DNA from: Aedes albopictus | Taxonomy: Eukaryota; Arthropoda; Insecta; Diptera; Culicidae | Assembly (NCBI RefSeq): GCF_035046485.1 | Contig: NC_085136.1 | Location: forward strand, 81,733,734-81,797,733 | Reading direction: 5' to 3' | DNA: 64,000 nucleotides | Made by a program: the position numbers and the translations under genes | Shown here: piece after piece, positions 11,410 to 22,359 of the stretch | Numbering within the stretch: the stretch's first letter is position 1 | Layout of the letters: each line of letters starts with the position of its first letter | The notes under the pieces: generated by a model | The model's input: the letters and a program-made list of their open reading frames with translations, nothing else | Databases searched by the model: none | What the model was told of the DNA's origin: nothing

Positions 11410-11655
11410 CCACAAATTCCTGAAAGAATCTCGGGAGGAATCACTGGATAAATGCCTGGAGGAACTTCTTGTGGAATCCCGGGAGGAATTCCTAAAGGAA
11501 TCCCAAAAGGAATTTCTAAAGGAATCCCAGGCGGAATTGCTGGAGGAACCCCGGGAGAAATTCCTGGAAGAATCCTGGAAGGAATTCCTGGATGATTTTC
11601 TTGAGGAATCTCGGGAGGAATTCCTACAGGAACTTCTTGAGGAATCCTGGTAGGT
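11410..11655 (+). repeat. 24-bp minisatellite, last block
   Basis: It contains GGATAAATGCCTGGAGGAAC, the phase marker also seen near 9972. This places it as another part of the 408-bp period. Confidence 0.8.
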
Positions 11656-11660
11656 CGCAT

Positions 11661-11843
11661 GTGGAGCGGTCCTGGTTGGATGGTTAGAACACTTGACTAT
11701 CACGCCGAGGACATGGGATCGAATCTTACTCCCGACCAACTTACAAAATGTGAGTTTTTCCTGCGGAAGGGAAGTAAGGCGTGGGTCCCGGGATAAACTA
11801 GCCTAGGGCTAAAAATCTCGTTAATACAGATAAAAAAAAGAAT
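11661..11843 (+). mobile_element. tRNA-headed SINE
   Basis: The head is tRNA-like: GGATGGTTAGAACACTTGAC fits an A-box region and GGGATCGAATCTTAC a B box, so RNA polymerase III could read it. The tail ends TTAATACAGATAAAAAAAAG. The same head, inverted, is at 43084-43189. Confidence 0.7.
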
Positions 11844-12997
11844 AGTCGCACCCCATCTTGAATAGTTTATCAAGACAGCACCTTTCCCAAACCATTCCTT
11901 ACAATCTTCAGAGATTCCCACTCCATCACCGCCTTCAACTTGAAGGACACGATCCTGCTTATCGTCACCTTTGTTGGTGCTAGTTAACGAACCGTTACCG
12001 AACCCCACTCGAATTTATTCACGCCACATACTTTCCTCTAATGCCAGATTTTGCCACTAACAACGCTTCTCCACGTTCAGCCTAATTAGCGTCAACAAGA
12101 GCTTCTTCGCCAGGGACGAGATAAAGAGCCAAGGGAGGCGGGAGCCACATCTCAGATTACTAACTGACTGATGTCCAAGGAGGTGGTAAAAGTCCCATTA
12201 GAGCTTAAACGTTGGGAAACTCCATCCTGAAGCGGGGTTAAACGGGGAGAAGAGGGGATTGAAATTAACGACGCGTGCTTGCCATTTTACTGTCATTAAC
12301 CCTTTTTTTTCCACCGGCAAGCAGCACACAGGGATGAAAAGAGAACCGGGCGCGTGCTTTCGCGTCTGATGAGCTTTTGGTCGGCCGGCCAAGTGGTGAA
12401 AAATAACACCCTCGCTTTCGCTATCGCCATTTATCCGAAACTGGGGGAAAGTCTGGAGGGCGACTTCATCTAGCTTTAAACGATGTTAGCCAACCTAGAC
12501 ATGATGACACGAGGTGGTGGGGGGCTTGTTGATGGGAAGTTTTGCGTCCCATCCTTACTTGAACGGCCCAAGCCGCGCTTAGGATAGGATGAGTTTATAA
12601 TTATGCCCAAGGCGGAATTTGTCACCCGCTTTGTCACGTTCGTGGAATCTTGTTGGAGAGATTTTGACCGTGGGAAAAGATACTGCTGAACTCGATAGAA
12701 GTCAAGTGGGAAGACTGAGAGGCGCTATCTGTTGCGCTTGTGATGTAATCAACAAATTGTTTAGAGATTCTTTGGATATATTTGAAGACATTAACTGAAC
12801 AGAGTTCGGACATTGAAGTTTCGTATACGTCTTCTTCTTGGCTGTACATTCGCATTGGAACTTGGCCTGCCTTAGTGTTCTTTGAGTATTTCCACAGTTA
12901 TTAATTGAAGGGCTCTCTCAGCCTGCCATTGCATGATTTGTATACTGTGAGGCAAGTACAATGATACACTAATGCTCATTGCTCAAGGAATCGAGAA
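11844..12997. other. Single-copy-looking DNA, no gene recognised
   Basis: No repeats, domains or plausible exons were identified. The frame at 12634-12855 (minus, 73 codons) has no recognisable motif. Confidence 0.35.
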
Positions 12998-13083
12998 AAT
13001 GTTGCCGACCCGAACGGGAATTGAACCCGCCGTCTTCGGATTGGCGATCCATAGCCTTAACCACAAAGCTAACTGGAGACCCT
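12998..13083 (-). mobile_element. tRNA-like SINE head
   Basis: Read on the minus strand: GGTCTCCAGTTAGC, then GTGGTTAAGGCTATGGATCG, then a B box GGGTTCAATTCCCG. It matches the head at 38128-38193 and sits against a G-rich minisatellite. I treat it as a SINE fragment, not a tRNA gene. Confidence 0.6.
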
Positions 13084-13565
13084 TACGGTTGTCACAGAGG
13101 GATTCAGATGGTCGTTCCAGAGGAACTCAGCGACGTTTTAGGGGGTCTTAGAGGGATACCAGTAGTGTTAGGTCCCAGGGGCGTTTCAGGGGGTCTCTGG
13201 GGCGTTTTTAGGGGTCCCAGGGGTTCACAAGAGATACCAGGAGGTACCATGGGCGTTTTAGGAGTTCAGATACTCCCTACTTGAAAATCTTGGGGACATT
13301 TCAGAGGTCTCAGGGGTCTCTGGAGCACTTCAGAGGTCTCAGGGGTTTCAGAGGAGTTCCAAAGGGTGTTTGGGGCACTTCAGGGAATCTCAGGGGCATT
13401 CCAGGGTGTCCCATTGGCGTGTATGGGCGTATCTGAAGCATTTCAAGGGGTCCAAGGAGGTTTCATGAGGGTGCCTGGATGTATCAGGAGCGTTTCATGG
13501 GATTACATTACATACCAGTAGTTTTCAGAGGTACTCACAGTGGTACCAGGGGATTTCAGGGAGAT
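13084..13565 (+). repeat. G-rich minisatellite (TTTCAGGGGTCTCAGG type)
   Basis: Degenerate words TTTCAGGGG and TCTCAGGGGC recur with irregular spacing of about 10-30 bp. The 101-codon frame overlapping the start is read-through. Confidence 0.75.
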
Positions 13566-13876
13566 TTAATCCTCTAATACCCAACCCCGCCTTTAGACGG
13601 GGTAAAACTTGAGCATTTTCGTATTTTTTCTTGCCTGGGCAATCAAGACTGATATTTAGGACTGTTCTGTATATCTCAAAATGATTGTTGGTGTCTTATA
13701 AAGCGTATGAACATTTTTGAAAAATCATTGAAAAAATGATGTTTTGGTCATCTTTTAGCTGTTATTGTTTCTTTTGTATTCAATCGGAACTACGTAATTT
13801 TATTTTTTTCTTCAATCATTGTATTATAAAAGTAGTAAAAGAGTTAAAGGGAGTGGAATACAAACTAAAATAATTT

Positions 13877-14040
13877 ACACTGTTGAAAATGCTTTGACAT
13901 CCATGTGCACAACAGAACATGTGCTCGATGAACAAATTGAGATTTGAAATTATGAAAAGAAATCCACGTACTCCGGTGAGACTCGAACTCACGACTCCCA
14001 ATTCGCTAGACGGGCGCTTCTATTCCTTCAAGCTACGGAG
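13877..14040 (-). mobile_element. tRNA-headed SINE with 12-bp target duplication
   Basis: CTAAAATAATTT flanks it at 13865-13876 and 14041-14052. On the minus strand it starts CTCCGTAGCTTGAAGG and has a B-box-like GAGTTCGAGTCTC. It is about 164 bp. A degenerate relative is near 37745-37795. Confidence 0.75.
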
Positions 14041-14751
14041 CTAAAATAATTTTCCCAAATAATACACGGAAAACAAAATTTTCCATGAAAATAAAAATAA
14101 AAATAAAAATAACAATTGTTAAATAAAATCTCAAAATGTTTTTGTTTTAAAAAATCGATATCAAATGGGCTTCCAGGACAAACATAAAAGGGTTTTATGA
14201 CATTTGCCAGAAAGACACTTGCCAGAATCCGTTTGCTATAATGGACCGTTACCCAGAAAACCATTTGCCAGAAGGCCATTCCCCAGAAGTAACATTCCCC
14301 AGTAAAAGTTGTATTTATCAGAATAAATGTTAATTTTATGTTTGGCTAGATTCTAGGCCAGAATAACAGCCTTGACATTGGATCAAAAAAATTTTGTTCG
14401 AACAGTATATGATGCTTGTTGATTCCAGGAATAGTTATAGCAATGACTGAAAATAAGAATCATTCTAGTTTACAATCAGCAGCGACCTCACCTCATTTCG
14501 TATTGGCAAAAGCGTCATTTTTTTTCATTTTTATTTAATCTCTGTGTAAAATCTACAAAAAAAAACAAAACATCTTAGTTTAGGTTGTTCAATGAAGTTT
14601 TGTTTTAAGTACTGTTGAGGTTGAACTGTTAAAAAAAAAACTAATCACGACATTCCCCTTCTTTTAAGCGGGGGCTGTTTTTGAAAGAAATGTTAAGCGT
14701 AAAGACCAGTAGTTATCTTTGAGTTACTGATATTTTGGTGACACCTAAGAG

Positions 14752-14800
14752 ATGAACCAGCCTCACGCTGAAAATCTCTCTAATACAGACACCTAAACCA
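14752..14800 (+). other. SINE tail fragment
   Basis: CTGAAAATCTCTCTAATACA resembles the tail of the SINE at 11661-11843 (CTAAAAATCTCGTTAATACA). Confidence 0.4.
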
Positions 14801-16110
14801 TTTTGGTGTTAGACTAAAAGCAAGAAGGTCATCAGGCTGAGTGGACATATGACAAAACGGTGATCAAGCAACATTTGTCACACAGGTTGTATTTCTAAGC
14901 TCCTTATATTGTTAACTCCATATGCGATTTTTACTTCTTATGAAAAAGGTTGTTCTTTTCATAACATTGTTGTTTGGCGGTTGAACTGCTAAATTTCCCA
15001 TCAGATAATTTTCCTTCTTTTCATCAAACGTTGTTCTTTCTGGAATTGTTGTTTTGTGGCGATCAAACTACTAACTCTGTAGTAGATTCACCCTTATTTT
15101 GATAATAGGCTGTTCTTTCAAATTACGCTGTTAAAGATTTAGCAAGCGACAAAACTGTTAAATTTCCTTTCTTTAAAAATGGGCCATTCTTACGAGTGAA
15201 ACTGTCATTGAATATTGAAGTGGCCAAACTGCTATTCCTCTCATAAGAGATGTATCCTTCTTTTAATCAAAGGTTGTTCTTTCGAGTTGCTGTGTTGTAG
15301 TACCATAATAGTCCGCGGTCATAAAGTCTCAGATCTTTTTGATGAAGCATGCCGTGGCATAACGTCCAAGCATTCAAATGCGTCACGTAGTCCTAGGAAA
15401 AGGCACAAATTTTTGAACTATATTTCGTATGAAAATGTGTCATAAGGACCGGAGCAGTATGGTCCCGGATGTTACGAATAGCCTTTGCGGTGGTCTTACA
15501 GCTAACTCCATAGATTGTTCTCCTTTTTATAATAGGCCAACTAGTTATTCATTCTTCTGAACTTTTTATTTTTCTTGAAATTGGCAGATTTTTCGAAGCC
15601 TATTAACCGATCGGTCAAACAGGGTCAATCTATTCAGTCCAACAGTAATTCGGCCTAATTTCCTGCTGCCTAATAACCCAGCATAGATATAACTATATCA
15701 AAACGCATATGATGGAAGAACTTAGTTACAGCATTTCCATCACAAATTTTACCTTCCTTTGAAATTTAGGCTGTTCTTCAGATTTAATTCAATCAGATTT
15801 TTTTTCCTTTTTAAATTAACAGATGTTCTTTCTATTACAGCGCCTATATATCAATTGGCATAATAATTCGTAACAATTTCATCAAAGATTTTATTTTTTA
15901 TAAAATTAGGGCCGTTCTTTTGAAACTGTTAGAAAATTAGGTATTTTCTCCATCTTTTCGGAAAATACCTGATATTATTCTTAAAAATACCCGATATTAT
16001 TTTTAAACATAACACATTTTACGGAAATAATTCATACACTTTCTGTCAATGGTTTTGGCAGAATAATAGCCGAGAAAAAAGAGAAAATATTTAATTCTTG
16101 GGAACTAAAA

Positions 16111-16500
16111 CCAGAGCAGAGCCAGAGCAGAGCCAGAGCAGGGCCAGAGCAGAGCCAGAGTAGAGCCAGAGCAGAGCCAGAGCAGAGCCAGAGCAGAGTC
16201 AGAGCAGAGTCAGAGCAGAGCCAGAGCCAGAGCAGTGCCAGAGCAGAGCCAAAGCAGAGCCAGAACAGACCCAGAACAGAGCCAGAGCACAGCCGGAGCA
16301 GAGCCAGAGCAGAACTAGAGCAGAGCCAGAGCAGGGCCAGAGCAGAGCCAGAGCAGAGCCAGAGCAGAGCCAGAGCAAAGCCAGAGCAGAGCCAGAGCAG
16401 AGCCAGAGCAATGCCAGAGCAGAGCCATAGCAGAGCCAAAAAAGAGCCAGAGCAAAGCCAAAGCAAAGCCAGAGCAGAGCCAGAGCAGAGCAGAGCCAGA
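16111..16500. repeat. 12-bp minisatellite, GCCAGAGCAGAG
   Basis: Roughly 32 copies of GCCAGAGCAGAG with few substitutions. The Leu/Ala/Cys/Ser-rich 144-codon and 106-codon frames on the minus strand are read-through of this period, not proteins. Confidence 0.92.
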
Positions 16501-17606
16501 ATTCTGGAAAATGGTTCATTGTGGCGAATGGCTTTCTGGGGAATGGTCTATTCAGACAAATCCCTACTAGAAAAATATATCAAGTTTATACAGGGTGCGG
16601 CAGGAAAAAATGCGAAAAGTTCAAGGCACTATTACACGCTAAATATGGAATATATATGACTATTTTTTCATGACAGTGTATCAGTCAATGTCTATATTCT
16701 AGCACTGGAAAATAAAAATGAACACATTTGATGTTTAACATGTGATAATGTAGGCCTAATTAGCGGATATCAATAAACTGCGCGCCCAATGGTCATTAAA
16801 CAAAATGACTATAACAATAACAAAATTAGCTCAATTTCGATGAACAACCAGACCACACTGATCCAGAGCCATGTAGTTTCAGATACCAGATGAAATAAGT
16901 ACATATATTTGATGATATTGTAGAGAAAATCAAAAATTTTGTTTTATCAGATGCAAAATTTAGCGACCTGTGCGATTTTCTGCGGTTTGAAAATTCTGGT
17001 TGTCTTCATCTTCAGGCGCCGCCCTGTAAAGGTTAGTGACCAAAATGGGAACTAGTTTCTATCATATTTTGATACAATTTTGTAAAATGATGTTCTGAAT
17101 GTCAAAGAATCAGAACTAAATTATTTCACAATGAGTTTTTGAACAACATTCATAACATAATATGATACAATTGAGTTATAATATTTTTAAACAGCAATGA
17201 TGTTAAACATGATTATATCACAATGAGTTATGCGTTTCATGGTTTGTTATAATTATGTTTTTTTTTGTTAGAATCTTCTAGTCGGGATGGTTTTCTTGCA
17301 AAAATCATTCTGGCATATTGATTGTAGCAAATTATTTTCTGGCAATTGTCATACAATCCATAAAAGTGTTGGAAGGTTCAAAAATAAAAATAAAAAAAAT
17401 CAAACCAAAATTCACTACATCGAAAATTAAAAATAATTATTTTTCAATACACCCAAACCTTATTTTACGTCCACTATTGGCTTAGCGAAATAAAATTGTA
17501 CTGCCAAAAGAATAATCATAATAGACATTTTTATATTTTTGTACACTTCTCCCTATCACGGAGATGTTTTGAAAAAATATAAAAATGTTGAGTTTACTTA
17601 TTGTCA

Positions 17607-18655
17607 TGGCGGTCCAAGGGGATTTTAAGGGGTACCTGGAAGTTTCAGGCGTGTTTCAGGGGGTTTCAAAAGGTACCATGAGGTCTCAGGGATGCTTGAG
17701 ACGATTTCAAGGAGTTCCAGGGGGATTTCAAAAGTCTCATGACCGTTTCGGTGGGACTCAGGAGCGTTCCACGGGGCTCCAGGAGATATCTAGGAAGTTC
17801 GATTGGGTCGCAGAAGCACTTTAGGGATCTTAGAGGCATTTCCTAACAGGGGATCTAACAGGGTACCTGGAAGTCTTGTGGGCGTTTCAGGGGAGTCCCA
17901 GGGTTCTCGCTGAGAGCCCATGAAACTACCTAAACAGGCTCCCACCGATATTCCACAGAAATACCCTTAAAACTCCTTTGAATGCCCCTGAAATGTCATG
18001 GAATGCTATATGATTCCATTGAAACGCCCCTGGATTCCACGCAATCCATTCAAAATACATCTGAAAACCTCCCTCAAAACATTCTTGAAATCCCCCTCAA
18101 ATGCACCTGGGTACCCCCTAATGTGCTCCTGAAATGCTTTCAAATACCCCTGAAATCTCTCAGAATGTCTTGGAAACGTTCCTAAAATTCCTAAAGATCC
18201 TTGAAGCACCCTGAAACGACCCTGGAAACTCCTTGAAGAACTCCGGCAATGATATCAACCGCCACTGAAACGTCTCGGAACACCCTTAAAACTTTCCTGG
18301 AACCTCCTGAAACTCTCGGATATGCCTTTACAATATCTTGAAACACCCCTAAAACCTTTGAAATACCTCTAAACGCCCTTAAAAGGCTCTTGAGACTCCC
18401 GAAACCTGTTGAAACGACCTTAAAAGGCTCCAGAGACCCCTCGAAAAAAAAAACGCCCCTAAAATACCTTGAAACGCCCCTAAAACCTACACAATCCCAT
18501 TGAAACGCCCTTATAAGGCCAGCACCCTTTTTGAAATACTCCTGCAACCCCTCATAACGCCATTAAAAGACTTCAGAAACCTCCTCAAATGCTACTGAAA
18601 ACCCCTAGAACCACCCTTGAAATGCTATCAAATGCTCCTGAAACTCTCTGAAATG
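17607..18655. repeat. G-rich minisatellite with orientation switch
   Basis: To about 17905 the plus strand reads TTTCAGGGGG and TCTCAGGGAT words. From about 17920 to 18655 it reads CCCTGAAACGCC words, the reverse complement. All open frames in the block are repeat read-through. Confidence 0.78.
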
Positions 18656-18905
18656 GCTATATATACTGAAATATACTCAACCAGTTCGCGGCTCCCATCA
18701 TCGATTTATAACCGTCAATCTAAACCTTAAATTGACTCAGCATCTGAGTCTAGAAAGATAAATCGTTCATTATCTCAGTTTTGTACCTTTCTCTTAGCTT
18801 TCCACCTCATCCCACGACCAACGGAAATGCTCTTGGGGGAGCATTTCTAACTTGGTAATAATTTCACCACAAGCAATATTCGTCTTGAAACTGTTCTAGA
18901 AACGC

Positions 18906-19250
18906 ATGAGCATGAGCATGAGCATGAGATGACCGTACAATTCGTAGTTGCTACTCCGTTACTGACCAGAACAGTCAACATTGCACAGGGAACCAAATGG
19001 CCTGGGTGTAGCTTTCCATCCTCAATGTGCAATTTTGAAGGTTCAAAACTTTAAATTGTCAGTACCGGCGCCGGCCACGTCCTTACGGTCATCGGGGAAG
19101 GGAAGGAATGTTGGTGTGACATCCGTTGCTACTAGAGACCGTGTGTACCTCCGCATCCCCACGGTTATCACAGGAAGGAAGTTTGTTAGTGGGAAGGGAA
19201 GGGATAGAAAGTTACATAGATCTGGATTCACATTGGTAAGTGATGTGAGC
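18906..19250 (+). repeat. Dispersed repeat body with GAGCAT microsatellite
   Basis: GAGCAT is repeated at about 18907-18930. The following text (ACAATTCGTAGTTGCTACTC, then GACCAGAACAGTC) is mirrored at 38340-38410. CCGGCGCCGGCCACGTCC at about 19065 is mirrored at about 44505. I read it as a SINE-related body fragment. Confidence 0.55.
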
Positions 19251-19269
19251 TATGCAACCCTTGATATGA

Positions 19270-20450
19270 TTTAGTCTTCCGCCAGCCGGCTGTCTAGAAA
19301 CGGCAGTTAAACACATTTTTTCTTTTTCAAACCGACTTCGGCTTTGAGTGGTTTCGTGCTTTTCATCCTCCACATTGAGTCCTAATTGCGCTTATTCTCG
19401 ATGGGTAAAGCCGGCGGTTTGCTCCTACTTCCGTTCAGTAGAATGTTACGCAAAAGAAGCGGCCAATAATCAGATGGCAGGCAGCGTGGGCGAACCGCCA
19501 CCAGGACCAAGTCGAAACATCCCAACCGAAAAACGAAACGCCGACCTGAATCTCGCCGCTCCACCGTCCCAATTAGATTACCCCGCGAGACTAACTTTAT
19601 GACCATATTTTCATATCCTCTAATTTCATTCAATTTAACGCAACCAACGCTGCGTGCAGAGATAACAAGCGGTTGAATGAGATTCGCTTGTCTTACCCGA
19701 CCGTCGCGTCGGGACGAACCGTATCTACTACCGGAGCGGGATTGACGGTTCGTTGAACAATGCCGGAAGCGCGTACACGGATCAACCTCATTCCAGCAGT
19801 TGGGCCGGCGCCGCCATCATCGCCGCGCTCGGCATTTTGGGAAAGTGGTAGGTACCTACAACAACCAAGGTTGACCGAGATTTTCTGGTTGGCTTTTTGG
19901 CGGGAAATGATACGCGCCCACTGCAAAACAAGAAGAAACGCATCAACGTAATCCATCATCGGAGTCATCAATCTTTTTGACGCGGACGCGGCCTTAGTGG
20001 CACCAAGAGAGACTACTCGGTCTAGAATGGATGGCGGCGCGGCGGCAGCCGCCCCTAGATTGTGATCGTTTGTTGAACATCGGTTTAATCAGATTTTGTA
20101 CGTTTGTTTTGTTCGAGCTCGGCGGGTTTCGGATGGGCTACCAAGTGGAAGTTGTTGGAATGATTATAATGGCTCGGCCATTGCGTTGGTAGCAGTAGAA
20201 GAAAATAACAGGAAACCCATTCTGAAGCGGCGCTTTGCTAATGGCTTGTTTGGCTCGGGTGCGTTCAAGGGCATGTCCTTGTCGGCTTCTGTGTTTGCTG
20301 TCTCAGCAGTTTAAGTGCTTTGAAGGTTGAAATTTGGGGCGAAAGAAATAAGGTCAAGTTTAAGTAATGGCTCTGTTGGGTTATGGTAAACCTGTATGCT
20401 TATTGATGTTTTTTTACCCTAGAAGGGCTTGCTTGAAAAACCGACTTTGG
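19270..20450. other. GC-richer single-copy-looking island
   Basis: No repeat family, domain or convincing exon was found. CG-rich text near 19690-20060 (for example GGATGGCGGCGCGGCGGCAG) contrasts with its AT-rich surroundings and could be regulatory or exonic. This is inference only. Confidence 0.3.
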
Positions 20451-20457
20451 AGGTCCG

Positions 20458-20512
20458 CATGGCCGAGTCCCATATACCAATCAACTCAACTCGACGAATT
20501 GAGCAAAGGCTT
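20458..20512 (+). repeat. Dispersed repeat module GGCCGAGTCCCAT...CGAATTGAG
   Basis: The text GAGTCCCATATACCAATCAA through CGACGAATTGAG recurs at 63512-63552 as GAGTCCCATTTTACCAATCG through AACGAATTGAG. Confidence 0.6.
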
Positions 20513-21156
20513 GTGAGTTTTTTTTTTCGTTCCTTGGGGGGAAAATCTGCCCAACAGACGCCCGAACAGGAAGGTCCGAGTAGTGTGGGGATAAGTCCGT
20601 CTACTACAACAAAAATAAAAGCCAGGACTACTCTCTCCTCGGACCACTAAACACATTCCCATGGTCGCCAAGCCCTTCGTCTCTCCGGAACCACCAAGAA
20701 AGCATTGCTTCAGAGAGGGGATAGTGCACATCGCACCCTCAAGGTTAGCAGCGTAGCCTGCAGCAACGAACTTCGATGACTCGCTTTGGAGAGTCCACCA
20801 AAATAGCATGCTGGAACTTAGCCAGTTTCTCGAGTTGTGCCGAACTGCTTTGCCAGCACCACGAACTGATGCCTACGTGCAACCCGATCTGACCAGCTGA
20901 AAGCAAGGGTATCACTACCCTTCAGGCTCTATTGGCTGCACCAAAAGGATACTGTCAGAATGGTATCCACCTGCACGGGTCCTTAGCGGGGACCCCTTTC
21001 CAACCGCGGGCTCTGATCCAATCTACCAGCAACGCTACCAGAACTTCCTCTCCGAGGCCTCTTAATCGCTGTAAGGGTCGGTCTCGACCGCAGGGCACCG
21101 GTATGACCTACGAAGCCGCCTCCGAACCCTGCACCACCTACTGTATCACATCTGAA

Positions 21157-21871
21157 CTAGCCATTCTCCGAGTCACCGCGCCACCTCCTCTGTAGCTCCA
21201 AAATGATGTGGGTGATAGCCGTTGAAACGGCATTCCAGCCAAACTCACCCCTACACATTATCTGGACAAAATTGTCCGGAGTAGTGTCCTCCCCGCATGC
21301 GATCACGTATTGCGCAAGAACGCGGGCACACGAACAAAACGAGTTCCGTCGTTTCCTCTAAACTAGCACAAACCGGACATTTAGGAGAGCCCACATTACC
21401 GAAACTGTGTAGATACTGTCGGAAGCAACCGTAACCTGAAAGGACCTGTGTCAGGTGGAATGGTACTTTCCCATGGCGCATGTTGATTCAACTATCTACC
21501 CTTGGGATCCTTTGCTGGAACTGTCCCACGCACACTTCCATTTGGCCATGGACGCCATCCTGGCAGTCCTGCGTATGCCTATTGTGCCACGCATCTCGTA
21601 GCACTCTATGTCCTTCATGATAAGGATGCCGATAGGCACCATACCAGTGATGACGCAAAGCACATCGTGTGACACGGTACGGTACGTGCTCGCAACCCTC
21701 AGGCACATCACCCTATAAGTACGTTCCAGCATACCACGGTATCCTTCTGTACTTAGCGCCGTACCCCACGACGGGCCGCCATACCTTACTATAAACGTAG
21801 CGACACTAGTCAGAAGCTTACGCTTACTGGCGTACACCGCAGAGCTATTGGACATCATCCAGGACAGTGCC
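21157..21871 (-). pseudogene. R1-type LINE ORF2, C-terminal part
   Basis: The reading VYASKRKLLTSVATFIVRYG, then RVASTYRTVSHDVLCVITGM (with one frame change near 21490) leads to FHLTQVLSGYGCFRQYLHSF and a CPVC...ELVLFVCPR zinc-finger-like motif. This order is typical of the region after the RT in R1-clade LINEs. The frame continues to a TAG at 21157-21159. It is the 3' half of the ORF2 at 25658-27345, separated from it by the inserted element. Confidence 0.75.
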
Positions 21872-22359
21872 ACCCCAGACAACCAATTTGCACGTATAAT
21901 GAAGTTTATGTTCATGTTATACGTACTTTTATGCGTTAAAGTTACATCGCATAAGATGCAGTAAAAGTGCCTTATGCGTGCAAAAGTGGAGGCGCTATAC
22001 GTGCATTGACGGAAAAATAATAACGCTATATGAATTCAGGCGACATCTTATGCGATGCACGGTGTGCACTATTACGACGTAATATACCACCTTATGCGAC
22101 TTAATAATATTAAAAAAAAAAAACAATTCTTGTCACCTCAGTATCGAACTAAGAACCTTTGGATTTTCGAGCCACACTTCACACTTAACACCAAACGCCA
22201 CTTATGAAACACATTGATTAATTGTCATGACATTCTAACTCACCTCCGTGATTGTTGGAATGCACTTGGTTCCCCTGTGCTGTACGTGTCGACAGGCTAT
22301 CTGGAGCTCATAATGACGAAGCATGATTTCCCGCACAGTTATCACTATCCCTTTCTAGT

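Larger units (their letters stand above)
14191..17358. mobile_element. Foldback-type DNA transposon A
   Basis: The element is 3168 bp and is flanked by CATAAAAG at 14183-14190 and 17359-17366. The left end GGTTTTATGACATTTGCCAG matches the inverted right end GATTGTATGACAATTGCCAG. Just inside the left end are repeated units ACATTTGCCAGAA, ACACTTGCCAGAA and CATTCCCCAGAA; degenerate ones lie inside the right end (about 17280-17350). The interior has degenerate repeats of about 80 bp containing CCTTCTTTT and GTTGTTCTTTC (about 14940-15300), a SINE-tail fragment and a 12-bp minisatellite. No transposase was seen. It shares terminal layout with the elements at 54428-60293 and 54637-57874, and is the most decayed of the three. 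Confidence 0.75.
13570..17465. mobile_element. TTAA MITE copy, interrupted, right end lost
   Basis: TTAA at 13566-13569 is followed by TCCTCTAATACCCAACCCCG, matching the start of the intact copy at 44842. Similarity continues through GGCTTCCAGGACAAACATAA (to 14182), is broken by the foldback transposon at 14191-17358, and resumes to about 17465. A SINE (13877-14040) is also inserted. The terminal TTGGGTATTAGAGGG is not found. Confidence 0.75.

Noticed and set aside
8125..11655. Possible CRISPR-like array
   Set aside because: Units are contiguous and degenerate with no constant repeat and unique spacers; the context is eukaryotic.
12998..13083. A tRNA gene
   Set aside because: The B box is good, but the same head recurs at 38128-38193 with similar non-tRNA context, and no complete cloverleaf with paired acceptor stem was found. 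It is a SINE head.
16032..16519. Leu/Ala/Cys/Ser-rich frames that look like membrane proteins
   Set aside because: They are direct read-through of about 32 copies of the 12-bp repeat GCCAGAGCAGAG.
14191..17358. Foldback element A as a Helitron
   Set aside because: The 8-bp duplication and inverted ends exclude the Helitron pattern of AT-site insertion without duplication.
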